The notes under the pieces are model-generated. The model saw nothing but the letters and a program-made list of their open reading frames with translations, was not told the DNA's origin and did no database searches. From Tetrapyrgos nigripes (Eukaryota; Basidiomycota; Agaricomycetes; Agaricales; Campanellaceae), in NCBI GenBank assembly GCA_013368315.1, contig JAACJM010000026.1, forward strand, positions 434,001 to 498,000: DNA of 64,000 bases. Reading direction: 5' to 3'. Position 1 is the stretch's first letter. Each line of letters begins with the position of its first letter. The translations under genes were made by a program, and so were the position numbers. This document shows positions 1-11,290 of the stretch, piece after piece.

Positions 1-1808
1 GAGAATTCAGATCAAGACCGGAGACTGTGGACGACGGATGATTGTTGTCCAACGCAACAAAGGAACTAATCGAGTTCATTACCGAGTGTCCACGGTCTAA
101 GATGGGTGAATCAGGTAGAGCAGGGGATTTGAGTGATCGAGGACCAGGTCTGGGCTCGATAGAGGTATGGGTATCACCACTGCCCGAATCACTCCACCAG
201 CTGGAAGAAGGGTTGTGTTTTCCCGTTTTAGGCGATGTCTTGACGGATGGCAAGGTCCACGTTACATTGGACGGAGTACTCGGTCGCGAGGACGAGGATA
301 CGGCTGCCAGTGGTTGATAAGACATGGCAGAATATGGGGAAACGGGCCGATGACGTCCAGGCACAGAAGTTTCGGGATCGCCTTCGATACCACGTTGCGT
401 GCTTTCAGGTGAAAAGCGGCCATTATTCGGACTACGCTGTATGAACATGGGAGAAGGGGAACGTGGAGATGTGGGTCGAGGAGATTGACGTGCAAGGGAA
501 GGACTTGAAAATGAAGGACTTGGACTGTGGACAGGACGGCCAGAAGAAAGATTGGATGGAACGAACGAAATTGAGGAGTCTGCCGAAGGCGTGGATGAGG
601 AGGGAGTAGCCCGTGGTGTTGTAGAATGCGAACGTAGCGTATCGTGTTCCATATCCTCTCGAGGTGTCATGGGCCGAGGCATTCCAGGGATATAACCTGG
701 CAATGTTTTTGAAGGCACAGGAGAAGTTCGCCAATCTTCAGGTTCTGTTTGCATCGGAAGATCAAACGAGATTGCCGTCCCAGCTTCGTACAGACCCGAC
801 AACCTCGAAGAGTCATTGGTATCATTCTGGGATTAATGAGCATCAAATCAAGCGAAACCTGAGCTCAACACTCACATGTTGATCAATACTTGAACGCGCA
901 ATGGGAGCAGAACGTGGCATGACGATTTCGTCTTCAACATCCTCCTCTATTTCCCTTATCGCTTGCTCGAGAGCTCGTGAAGCACGTCGAAATACAGAGG
1001 AACCCAGTGATTTGGAGACGCGCTGGTCGGTGCTTATGACGGATTGTTCACCATAGGGTGCCGGTGGTATAATGGGAGCAGAATGGATAATTTTCTCAGG
1101 GCTGGCATCAGAAGAAGATGAAGCGGCAGTTCCGTCTGGAGTGACTGGCCTGAGACCATTGGCGTGGCGTTGGCTGAGAGAAGAGTCGGAAGGTGCTATA
1201 GATGCCGAACGAGACGATGAAGGCCTGTTCGAGGCTACACTCCGAATGTAGGAATAATCCCTGAGCCTTCCAGAACCAAAAAGGTTGTTGCTGTAGCGTT
1301 TTGCAGACCGTCCGCCTGGAGATGATGTCACGCTGGAGTTGGCAGTTGCAGACGAAGAGCGAACGGAAGTAGAGCTCTGGTCGGAAAAAGTATTCCGTGA
1401 ACGGAAACCGAGAGTCTCAAGAATCATGTCCTCTTCCTCTTCAGAGACGTGGTTTTCCGCTCCTCGGGCTCTCTGTTCTGCAAGTCGCGATTTGAGGAAG
1501 TCAACCGAGACGGGCTCACCGGATGACGAGCGAAGAAGCGAGAAGCGACGCGATAGACTAGAGACGGGTAAGAAAGCGGCAAGATAAGAAAGACAAGGAC
1601 GGACTCTGGTAGGATGAGAGAAGTCCTAAAGTCGTTAGGCAGGTCCGGAAGGGTAGAAAGGGTCGGGAGGGTCGGGAGGGTCGGGATTTGAGGAGTGGGC
1701 TGGAGAGGGGGGGGGAAGGGCTTTTTGGGGTCTGATTTCTTCCTATTCGGAGGTGAATAGGCGGGTAGAGAGACAGCTAAAACACCAGACATACCTCAGA
1801 CGCTGCAT
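1..1808 (-). CDS. Unknown Ser/Pro-rich protein, 3' end outside the window
   Basis: I do not recognise this protein. The reading frame stays open on the minus strand from about position 1561 to the window start, with one 49-nt intron at 827-875 (GTGAGT donor, CCCAG acceptor). Near the N terminus it has an acidic patch followed by DMILETLGF. The rest is low-complexity Ser/Pro/Arg with many SP and TP sites, including PGMPRPMTPRE and HSTTPRATPS, which looks like a disordered, proline-directed-kinase substrate. The start is uncertain. A short first exon with ATG at 1808 and an AG|GTATGT donor, joined to an acceptor near 1562, keeps the frame as MQRLSLSRRFSLL. It lies tandem to the E2 gene, whose stop codon is 105 bp upstream. 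No enzymatic domain is visible. Coding status is fairly sure; function is unknown. Confidence 0.6.
1660..1685 (+). other. Candidate G-quadruplex tract
   Basis: Six GGG runs are separated by alternating TC and A loops in an almost perfect nine-base repeat, and a further run of nine or more G lies at about 1706. The G-rich strand is opposite the coding strand of the neighbouring minus-strand gene. The tract falls in that gene's proposed first intron or 5' leader. It meets the usual G3+N1-7 pattern, but whether it folds is inference. Confidence 0.55.
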
Positions 1809-1913
1809 CCTCAAGGCTTACACGCGGCAGAAGACAAGCAAAGTTAATGATTCCATTTCAAACACACGTCAATAATTGATATAATTGTACATTCTATTAT
1901 TTACCCTTTCCAT

Positions 1914-2778
1914 CTACGTCGCGTACTTTTTAGTCCACTCTTTCGCGGTAGTCAAGAATTTGCTCTTTTCGTTCTTCAGTTGCTGCAGGACAGTCAGTCT
2001 CACGTCTAAGTGCTTACCCTTTACTTACTGCTGCAATGTCTGGCTCGAATGGATCGTCTGGACTCGGATTATTCAATTTCTCTTGTATTATCGCCAGCAC
2101 TAGCATCAATTTCCATCAGCACGTTTTCGCGTAGAAGCAGGTCCTGCCTCCTTACCGGTGGACAATGTGACAGACGGCTTCCACTACTGTCATTCAGTAA
2201 TCGCCCAGTCTTCAAACCACCGCATTCGCTCACCTCGTCACGCAGTACGGGCACACATATCGCTCCCTCTTCGTTGATCCCAGGATGGTAAATCTTTGTC
2301 TTGAATGTGACCTGCAATTTCTGTGAGACTCGAAACAACAAGACGCGATACACCAGACCAACCGTGGGGGCTTTGAACGGAAAATTTTGTGGAAGACTCA
2401 GCGAGTATTTGAACGTTCCACCTTTGTAAGGAGAATCAGACTAGATCTTGGTCAGACAGAGAGCGATTCGGCTCGAGAGAAGCTCTACTCGCTTCAGCGG
2501 TGATTGTGACGTTCCATTCGAACAGATTGGATTCGTCTGCTTCGACTTTACAGTTCTAGGAAAGGTGTCCACGTCGTCCAGAAATCTATCATAAGATAAG
2601 TACACATACCTCCAGTGGCTGATTGGTGATATCCCTCAATTCCTGTAATGACTTTTGTTGAGAACAATCGATGAGATGCTGGTGAAACTAGGATAAAACC
2701 TTTTGGATTCGTCTGCAAATAGTGAGATAACAGCCTATTCTGTCGCGATGCCACTCACCGAAGGGCAGTACTCGTCAT
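1914..2778 (-). CDS. Ubiquitin-conjugating enzyme E2 (UBC4/5-like)
   Basis: This E2 would accept ubiquitin from E1 as a Cys thioester and pass it to E3 or substrate. The spliced product is about 153 residues, the size of a single UBC domain. It begins MTSTALRRIQK, the usual helix 1. It carries SDSPYKGGTFKYSLSLP in the central sheet, the KIYHPGI(N)EEG loop with an HP(G/N) motif, the catalytic Cys (about residue 91) in GAICVPVLRDEW, and ends EWTKKYAT as Ubc4/5 proteins do. Ubc4 has CLDIL where this has CVPVL, so the exact subclass is unsure. I place seven short introns. One (2441-2492) has a GC donor, because only GC-AG keeps both frame and conserved residues. The gene is head-to-head with TAF7, 57 bp between start codons. 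Confidence 0.88.
2441..2492 (-). other. Apparent GC-AG intron in the E2 gene
   Basis: The minus-strand exon ends ...ACC GCT GAA, followed by GCGAGT, and 52 nt later by TCTAG then TCT GAT TCT CCT. Only this junction restores the E2 core as TITAE-SDSPYKGG. The nearby GT dinucleotides give a stop codon or delete conserved strand residues. The length equals that of other introns here. Confidence 0.65.
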
Positions 2779-2835
2779 GGTTCAGCAGTTGCTCGAGATG
2801 ACATCACGTGTAATACAACGCGTTCTTTCGCTACT
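2779..2835. promoter_or_regulatory. Bidirectional promoter E2/TAF7 with CACGTG E-box
   Basis: Only 57 bp separate the divergent start codons. The gap contains a palindromic CACGTG at 2805-2810. Such motifs are typically bound by bHLH factors such as Cbf1; function here is inferred. Confidence 0.45.
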
Positions 2836-4497
2836 ATGGACGAAGACCTTATCATTGTTGACGATGAGGACTCCTCTATGGACACTCAACCTCCGCTTCC
2901 ACCTGCCGCCGTTCCTATATCTGCACCCTCAGGCTCCCGAACATCCACCCGTCTCCGAAACTCCAGTCAAGCTGCCCTAGTATCCATGGCCTCTATAGCA
3001 GCTGCAGAATCCTCCGAACGCCCAACTCGCTCCAATAACTCGCGTTCCAACAATAAAGCCGCTCCAAAACTCAAGCTCAAATTGAGCGAAAAAGCAGCAG
3101 CCCAAGCTCCTGGCATGTCATTCCTAGGTCAATACGACCGGGAACTTGATTCGGATGAGGAAGATTTGGCATTTGAGGAGCAGTTTATACTCCGTATGCC
3201 TCCTGGGGAGGATTGTGATAAATTGAGAAAGATGGTAAATGCCAGGGAGGTGTCTAATGATGTCTGGTTCAAGTTTAAAGGTGCGTTTTGATGCTTGTGA
3301 TGTTAGGCCCCCACTGATGTATGTAAAGACTCTCGTAGAGGAGTATTTCATATAGGAAACAACACCTATTCTTCCAAGCTTGTAGACTTACCAGCTATCA
3401 TCGAATCCCAAAAGACTCTAGACAACAAGCAGATGTTCAAAGTAGCAGATATATGTCAGGTCGACTCCTTCGACTTTCCAAGCCATCCAGATACTAACAT
3501 TACTGTTCAGATGCTCGCCGTGGAGAATCGGGTTGAAAATGAGGACGCTATTTTACAAGGACAGAAAAATTTTTCTATCGATGACTTTATATGGCCCCAT
3601 GGCATAACACCACCTCTAAACTATGTTCGGAAACGTAGATTCAGGAAACGAATAAACAGACGGGTACGTGTATCCTTAGAATGCATCTCTTGAAGCAACA
3701 CTCACGAAGACCAGACCATTGAAAGCGTAGAACAAGAGGTCGAAAGGTTGCTAGACGAGGATTCATTAGCCTCGGAGATTAAATATGGTGTGTACAGATC
3801 TTCATCTTCTTGCTGCACAGCTGAACCGTAAATGGAAAGAAATCCTCGAAAACGTCAATCCAGATCTTTCCGACTCTGAATTCATTGAACAAGAACACCC
3901 CATTGATGCTCCCACTCCAGCGATTTCGGATATGGGAGATGCACCTACTCCTGGAGTTGCAGATGGTGAAGACGAAGGCGACCAAGACGAAGAAGAACAG
4001 GATGGCGACATTGATGAAGATCTCGCTGCTGAATTGGACTTGGCTTTGGGTGACGAGGGAGAAGGTGATGAGGAAGGAGACGACGATGACGACGACGACG
4101 AGAGTGAGGAAGATGACGACGATGATGACGACGACGACGACGCTCAGTCGAGGAAATTGTTGAATGAGGAAATTCGTGATTTGGAGGCAGCAGTGGCGAA
4201 GAAGGAAAGCGAGATTGCTAGCTCGGCGAATCCTCTCATCAAGGTGAGTATTAGTTTGCGGATGAGTTGTGGAGGGCGCAACTGACTGTTATTTCACAGA
4301 AACGATTCGAAGACGCTCTCAAGAAACTTACAGCCGACTTGGAGATGAAGCTCGCACAGCGTGACGAGATGAAGGAGAAGCAGCGGATGATCAAGGAAGG
4401 TATAGAACCAGGCGCTGACCGTGACTCGGATTCTGAAGATGGCGGCAACACTGGGGATGTGGAGATGGCAGGAGATGATTTGTTTGGTGGAGAGTAG
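2836..4497 (+). CDS. TAF7: TFIID subunit 7 (TAF7/TAFII55 family)
   Basis: TAF7 is a subunit of the general transcription factor TFIID, acts in the nucleus and binds the TAF1 acetyltransferase region. The diagnostic N-terminal domain starts at EEQFILRMPPGEDCDKLR and continues through DVWFKFK, then after a short intron a segment ending in GNNTYSSKLVDLPAIIESQKTLDNKQ (read in parts). DDFIWPHGITPPL follows, a hallmark of the family. The C-terminal half is extremely acidic, with long Asp/Glu runs at about 4075-4145, then a coiled coil ending GDDLFGGE. I see five short introns. The one at about 3787-3838 must splice to ...GAAAG to avoid a stop. It shares a promoter with the E2 gene and ends 53 bp from the convergent protoglobin gene. 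Confidence 0.9.
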
Positions 4498-4550
4498 GAA
4501 TGTGATATTATTGTGTACATTATAATATACAATCAAGTAATGACCTTGGT

Positions 4551-5369
4551 CTATTCGTTAATGTAATGGCGTGAAAAGAAGTCGTTTTGCAACCAAATGA
4601 CCTTGCAGAGATAGTTGAGCTTTTTGTAGACAAAGTGAGAGACTGTAATTACCTTGCTCACGGCAGAGACTGCAGCAATCTTTTCAGGCATAGAAAGCTG
4701 GTCGTCAGAGAGGTTCAAGATGGCTGTCTGTAATATTGATTCGGCTCTTGCGAGAAGAAGAGCGCAATCACGGTCTAGAACAACTAGTCAGAGCAGCAAA
4801 AGTAAAAGAGCGACATAACCTACAAGGCACGATGAGTGGTTTGGTGTTTGTACGATGTTTGAAAGACTTGACACCAGTGTGCATGATGCCGACTGCAAAA
4901 TTGGTTTACCCCTATTAGCTTGGAGTGAAATTGGAGTCACCTTTATCCAAGTAGGCCCACGTCTTCGGGGAGGAATAATCCGCCGTCAATATCCGCCGTG
5001 CCCATGAGCACATAAAGACCTGAACAACAGTGAACGATTGCACGCATACCCGCAAGATGAACTCACTTTGCGATATTTGAGTTGGGCACTGTCAAGTGTC
5101 AAATCTTCCAACCTGGAAGGAAGAGGTCCGTCAAAGCCCTGGTTCCTTTCCAGGAAGACCTGCTTCGTGATATCAAACTCGAATAGTTTCGCGTAGAGGT
5201 CGTCGACGATGGCAGGAATTTTGTCATTGACAAGGGGAGCGACCTTGTTGAGCGAGTCCTGCTGTTCACGGCCAAAGTTTAGAAAGTCTGTGAGGTATGC
5301 GGCGCGAAATTCGGGGGATGCACGAAGCAAGTCGGGGTCGATTTCTTGGGTAGAGTCAATGGTAGCCAT
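4551..5369 (-). CDS. Protoglobin / globin-sensor domain protein
   Basis: This is a single-domain haem protein of the protoglobin family (globin-coupled-sensor type fold), about 207 residues, with no added signalling domain. Five exons join as follows. MATIDSTQEIDPDLL and AYLTDFLNFG form the N-terminal helices. FDITKQVFLERNQGFDG comes next, then KYRKVFMCSWARRILTADY, TWAYLDKVGIMHTGVKSFKHR (the His near residue 132 is the likely proximal haem ligand), PLIVPYRDCALLLARAES and VIWLQNDFFSRHYINE. The T|GTAGGT donor is chosen because it restores PYRDC and avoids a stop. Family members bind O2, CO or NO. In fungi the role is not established; gas sensing or NO/redox protection are inferences. It lies head-to-head with the Ash2-like gene (80 bp). 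Confidence 0.85.
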
Positions 5370-5449
5370 GGATTACGGATTAGCATGGTGGGAGTATAAA
5401 AGAGAAATGGGAAGAATCTAGAACGCGCCGGGGTCAGACCTGGCTCTCG

Positions 5450-7496
5450 ATGGAACCATTACCTCAGTCTTCACCGCCTCCGCCAGCAGCAAGCCGCAAA
5501 CGCAAACGTACAGAAAAGGTTGCGTCCTCTCCTGCTCCCTCCGAACTCGGCACTCCCGAGTATGTCTATTCTCTTTATTCCCAATACACTAATCTTACCC
5601 AACCACAGGGTCCTTTCATCCCGTACAGATCTATTCTCCCGTCCTCAGCTCTCTGTTTCCAGAGGTCCCTTCTTCATTCCCATCTCAGACCGCTCTTCTT
5701 CTTTCTTCAAGACAGACCCAGTCGGCATCAATCGCGTCGGCTTTCGCTATTCACCAGCCGGTATAAAATCTCCAGGATGCTATTATCCCTTTCGCACTAT
5801 TGAAAGCAATCCACTCTCCTATCGAGTCAGCTGGGAAGACCGTTCTCCCTTTCTATACGTCACCAAAGACGGTCTAGGGCTATCAGGAACCAAGGGCTTC
5901 AGGAGTGCGCGTTGTAACGCGCCTGTTCGTGAGGGCAGTTGGTACATGGAAGTCAAAATTGTTCGTGGAGGCGGAGATGCGTCTACTGAAGGCCATCGCG
6001 AGGGCTGTCACGTCCGGCTGGGCTGGGGCAGACGCGAGGCTCCTCTAAACGGTCCTGTCGGTCTTGATGGCTACAGTTATGGTTATCGAGACAAGACAGG
6101 TGACAAAGTCACTCTCTCCCGTCCCCGTCCTTATGGTCGTCCTTTCGAGTCCGGGGACGTTATTGGCTTGTACATCTCACTCCCTTCTCTACGTAAACCG
6201 AACAAGAAGGACCCCCATGACCCTGCCCATCTCAAACGCGAACGAATAGCTATCGATCTCAAGGGTCAGGAAGTCTTTGAGATTCAGGAATATCCCCAAT
6301 CGAAAGAGATGATAGCCCTCATGGACTACTCTGGCAAATCATCCAACACTGCTTCTCTTCCCTCTGTCTCTAATAAAAAGGCCGGTGCTGGAAAGCTTCC
6401 AGAACGCGGTCCCGCTGTCCCAACCCGTACCAACACTGATAATCTCCGGCCCTTACCTACCCTCTCGAATTCACACATCGCTTTCTTCGTCAATGGCGAA
6501 TGCCAAGGCATCGCTTTCCAGGACTTGTATGATTTCTTGCAGCTTCGGTCTCCAGAGGTTTCGCGGAAAGCCAAGGAGAAGAAACGTGCGCGGGGAGGGG
6601 TCAAGGAGCATAAAGAAAACCCATTTGACGATGGAACGTTAGGCTACTACCCATTTATCTCCCTTTTCAATGACGCGTGTGTACAACTCAACCCAGGCCC
6701 AAATTTTGATTTCCCTCCACCACCGGATATAGAACCACTCCTGGTCAATCCCGCTGCGATCATACCGGAAGATCAGAAACCCACTTGGCGTCCCATCTGC
6801 GAACGTTACGCAGAATTTATGGAGGAGCAGTGGCAATTGGATGAATTTGATGAAGAAGAGGCCAAGGAGGAATTTGCACGTTCAGATGCACAGGAAAGGG
6901 CCGCTGCCGAGAAGCAAGCGCAGAGACAGAAGAAGAAACAGCAAGCAGAGGCTCGTAAACGTGCCAAAATGCAGCCGAAGGAGAGATCACCAACCGTCGG
7001 TGACGACGACCGTACTTCGTACGCAGGTGCTCAGCCGAGCCCGTTGAGGCATGCGACAACTGCACCAGAAGAATCAGGAGACCCTGATGATGAGCGTCTG
7101 GTATATGGTGGAGCGCAACCCAGTCCTTTGAGGCATACCACTGCCGCGTACGAACCTGACGAATCACCTGCGCCAATAGGTCTCGAAGAAGACAGTTTGG
7201 TGTATGGTGGGGCCCAACCTAGTCCGTTGAGACATACGGCGGACTACGAACTTGAGCCTTCGCCTGCTTCAATAGGTCCTGATGAAGATCGTTTGGTGTA
7301 TGACGGAGCTCAGCCCAGTCCTTTGAGGCAGGCCACTGCCGTCTATGAACCTGAGCAATCACCTGCCCCCGCGTTTGGGACACCTAATGCTCAAAGTGGC
7401 TACACATCGGAAAATGGGGAGATGGACGCAGAAGATAGTAGCACACATATGCAGCTTGTAGACAATCTTGACTATATGCATCAGTGCGAGGACTGA
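5450..7496 (+). CDS. Ash2/Bre2-like SPRY protein (COMPASS H3K4 methyltransferase subunit)
   Basis: It is predicted to be a core subunit of the Set1/COMPASS complex that methylates histone H3 Lys4. Two exons, with a 49-nt intron at 5560-5608, give roughly 665 residues. The N terminus has a basic RKRKRTEK nuclear signal. A split SPRY domain follows: GSWYMEVKIVRGGG, HVRLGWGRREAPLNGPVGLDGYSYGYRDKTG, FESGDVIGLYI, then after a disordered insert IAFFVNGECQGIAF and GYYPFISLFNDACVQLNPGPNF. These match Bre2/Ash2 blocks. No PHD finger is visible, as in budding-yeast Bre2. A charged coiled coil follows, then four tandem copies of a roughly 32-residue unit centred on GAQPSPLRH (about 7017-7370), which I do not know from the family. 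Confidence 0.88.
7017..7375 (+). repeat. Four tandem ~32-residue GAQPSPLR repeats in the Ash2-like C terminus
   Basis: Each unit reads (D/L)x(L/S)VY(A/G/D)GAQPSPLR(H/Q), followed by a Glu/Pro-rich spacer of about 20 residues such as YEPDESPAPIG. Four units occur in register. The SPLR core is an SPxR minimal Cdk-type site, so cell-cycle phosphorylation is possible (inference). Confidence 0.8.
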
Positions 7497-7634
7497 GAGT
7501 ATCCGAAAGGAAGGTAATATTATTACGACTAAAATTTTGAGGCTTGCATGCATAGCGTAGAAATGAGAGGGTATCGAGTTGGTATCGAGAGACAAATCCG
7601 AGAGATAAGTTAAGCAACTCATTCACAAACGCAA

Positions 7635-10600
7635 TCATGGTTTCCAGCGCGGTGGTGGTACGCGGGTCACATACCTGACGTTCAGATCAGCTCAAAGCAA
7701 TTTGAAATTGACACAGGTAGGGAAACATACCCCACGGAGGTCCCAGCACCTTTCTCCTTCTCGACTCGAAGATCAAATATGAGATCTCCGCTTCCTTCGT
7801 CCCAGCTTACTTGACACCAATTTCGTCTACCCATAATGAACTTCTGCTTGCGAGAACTTCCGTCCGTTTCGGTTTGGAAAACGGGCATCTGCAAAACAAG
7901 TGAGAGCCTGCTCTAGATGTAAAGATCTGGAGCTCACCATAATTTCATCGGTTTTGATATGGTGAAGGGTTTTGTGAGTTTTAGAGGCCAAGGAAGACAC
8001 CATCGTTATAACCCCTGCAGGACTGATTTGATCATCGTATGTAGGATGAACGCTAAAAAAGAATCGCATGTACTTACGGAGGTGTATTTACGATTGCACC
8101 TTTCAGAGCTTCAGCAAAGGCAGACCATAAATAAGAACTAAGCCAACTTACTAGTCACTACGTTCACCATGTAACGAGGATCCTGAGCAGGCGGGACTTC
8201 CGGTTGGTTTTTCTCTTTCAACGTTTTAAACAGTCCAACAGCACCACAATGTACATCGCCAGAAAGGAAGGAAATCCTGAGTCTCTTCGCTTCTGCCACT
8301 TTTTGTAATTGCTCGATGAACCAGTTTCGCTCTTTCTGTAGAGAGTTAAGACAGCGCAACACTGAAACGCTTTAAAACATACTTTATGAGCTCGAGCGGT
8401 CCAGTGATCGTTCTGTTTGAAGGTCAAACGCTGCGATTCCAGCTGCAAAAGAGAAAACTGACCAGATCGTCGAGTAACTCTGCGTCTGCGTTGAACTTGT
8501 TCACAAAGCCACTGAGCCCCAAAGCCCCATTCCTCCCCAGAGCCACAAGCGGATTCAATTTAGATTCCAGCATGCTCTCCAGAAACACCATACGAGGATA
8601 AGCGATCGGGACACCTGAATATGGTCAGTACACGTCTCGCCACAATTCTCAAACACATACCCAGCTGTACAATCAGATGTTCCACAGTGGGTGACAATTC
8701 GTTGAGTCTTTCAAAGACTTTTTGATATTGTCCCGGACTGCAAACTTGGTCCTTCTTCCGCTCAGCTCTGCAAGTTGCGTCAGAACATTGACGTGACCGT
8801 TGAACCTGATCAGTTACCTGCAATCAAGCAGTAGTATAGCGGTTTGTGGTCCTAGGGAGCCCAGGAAAGAGTGCGAAGGGAACGGCATATATGGTCCTTG
8901 TAACCCAATAATGATTGACTTATTTATGTGTCGTCTGTCATCCAAACCATCGACCTCAGCTGCATCTGGAGTTCAGTACGGTGTGTATGTGGTAATTACA
9001 AATTCGACTCACTGTTAATGAAACACTGGAAAAGCAAGAACCAGAAGTATCCTTTTGAACCGATCCTGCAAGATCCAAAAAATATGTCCAAGAGAATTGA
9101 TTGATATGTGCGAGCAATGAACGACTGAACGACTCACGCCTTGAAGACGGGGGAAAGCTGGAGGTCATCAGGATCTGGCCATATGGTTAGAGACTTTAGT
9201 GGGGATCTACAAGCAACATGACAAACGTACAGCTACCAAAGCCATCAATCTGGTGAGCCAGCAAATTAGGTCAATCAACACAATCAACACATCAAACGAG
9301 AAGAGGAAGAAGTACAAGATCTGTCCAGATATCAATATAGCGACAGAGAGCAGCCAGACACTCGACATACCGTGATCATCACACATATTCATCATCGGGC
9401 TGAAAGAAATAAGTTTTCAGCTATCGGTGAAAATCAAGCAACGTTGTATTCACATAGAGCTATTCGCACGAGCAAATGCGCCTGGTTCAAAACAGGTCAG
9501 CACTCCTTTTTTTAAAAAAGGACCAGAAGGAAACGTCCTCACCATTTCGGAAACTGGAACAGTAGTGACTGAAGTAGTACCGGTCAATAGCTTCTGACAC
9601 CTCGTCCGTAAGAGGATAGCTTTTCTTCTCTTCTGGCTTCAATTTTGAGACCCACTCTTGCAATTCGGGTTCCCGAGTAAGTCTGGTCAACAAATGATTA
9701 AAAGGTCATGAATATTGGGGAATTCGACGCACCCGTCACAGTAAATTTGATCTCCCCCTCCTACCATTGCATGAAAGGGCTCTTCCGCATGCTTCGACAA
9801 TAAATCCATCCAACAGGGGTCATATCCCGACGAGAATCCAGACCCTCTGAAGTCATCCGGATTGACTCCGGCGGAGAAGCCATTACACTGTCGTTTACTT
9901 CTATCAGTTTTGGTAAAAATGACTATTGATGTCTCCTCACAGAATGTGCGGCCCATCTCATATTTTGGCTGCGTCCTGGTACAAAAAATTGCATTTTCTG
10001 GCCTTTGTTAATACTATAAGTGATGACCATCTCATTCGGACCGAGAGGGATATGAAAGGGAAATCTCCAAAACGTGAAGGTCCTGTGAGAGTGTGACCAA
10101 AGAGAGCTGATAGTGTAGATGAATTCAGACATACCCTCCATTGCCAGCATGGACATAAAGTTCTTCTCCAATAATGTTTTGCACTTGTGCAGAAGGACTA
10201 TGAGATTGAGAAGGTCTGCCATTCAGCTGGTTGGCTATGATGACAGAAGTAGAATGAGGATCAGCAGGATGAGGCCCCAAGTCAAAGGATTGCGCATGTG
10301 GACGTCTGATTGATTTTGCTCGTTTGTTGGAGGGCGTCCGTTTCTCGGGATCCCATTCTAACAGTGTGCAAGGTGATGGATCGTAGGAGGAACCTGAGTC
10401 GGCCGCTGTAAATCTGGTTACCAATGGAAAACGAAAACAGTGTACCGTGACGTACTGACTACGAGAGCAGCACCTAAATTTTAGGAGACAGGTTTAATGC
10501 TAGGTACACGAAGCAGGGAGAGAAGTATCCTGACCGTGCCATACTCCATTCGCGTCGATGGTATCATATCTTGAGAAATTGCTCAGTTAATTCGACAATG

Positions 10601-11207
10601 TAGGATGCTGAAATGTACACACCTAAGGAGGGGCCCGACCATGAACTGCACACAAGGTCGATCAGCATTCAGCATTCTTGAGGAGACAGAGTTCATCACA
10701 CCTGCAGATGTGGGGTCATGCGCGCTACTTGTAGCGCTCTGGAGCGTTCGACAGCACTTAATTTAGTCAACTCGACATTGGACATAGTTGGCTGAATGGC
10801 TTGGCCATATCCAACGGGCATATCCTTCGGAGGTAATTCCGGCGGAGCGGGAGACGGGGGCGGAAGCCCAGGATGAAATCCACCAATAAATTGCTCTTCC
10901 ATAGGTGTTACTTGCTCGACAGGCATAAAGCGACCATCCATTCCGCGATGAGGTGTCTGAAAATAGTCGTTCTCCTGAGTGACGCGTTGGTTCTTGATGA
11001 GCTCAGAGTCTTTGAGGATGTAGAAGGGTACTTGCTCGCTGTGCACGCTTGAGAGAATGCCATCCTACGTTGTCCATGGTTGGAAGTGGTGTACAAGGGA
11101 TAGAGATAGAAAGGAGTGACAATCTGTGATGGTTTATTCTCAAAACTCCGGGTCACCCCACTTGCACTATGTAAGTACGTCAACATCGGCGCACGCGGCA
11201 GTGACAT
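7635..11207 (-). CDS. PhoD-like metallophosphatase (fungal type)
   Basis: This large protein belongs to the fungal PhoD-like phosphatase family, calcineurin-like metal-dependent phosphodiesterases. The substrate is unknown. N-terminal exons encode HSEQVPFYILKDSELIKN and a Pro-rich stretch, then FMVGPLLRYDTIDANGVWHG and SVIIANQLNGRPSQSHSP. The metal-binding block is AMVGGGDQIYCDG at about 9745. Further core blocks are DEVSEAIDRYYFSHYCSSF and RISFLSGDVHCGAVG (about 8230-8290). The end is DLIFDLRVEKEKGAGTSVG, spliced to YVTRVPPPRWKP and a stop at 7635. There are well over ten short introns, and several in the middle (8600-9480) I could not place with certainty. The start is also uncertain (11207, or 11243 in the same frame). 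The gene is tandem with CAP, less than 85 bp upstream. Confidence 0.75.
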
Positions 11208-11290
11208 TGAAACAGCCCTGCCATTGAAAACTGCATTATACATGTATCATTGTATGTACTTGAGAATACTTATTACTTTGATATGTCTAA

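Noticed and set aside
3930..4150. Asp/Glu codon repeat in TAF7 as a possible microsatellite element
   Set aside because: It lies in frame in an acidic region typical for TAF7; treated as part of the gene.
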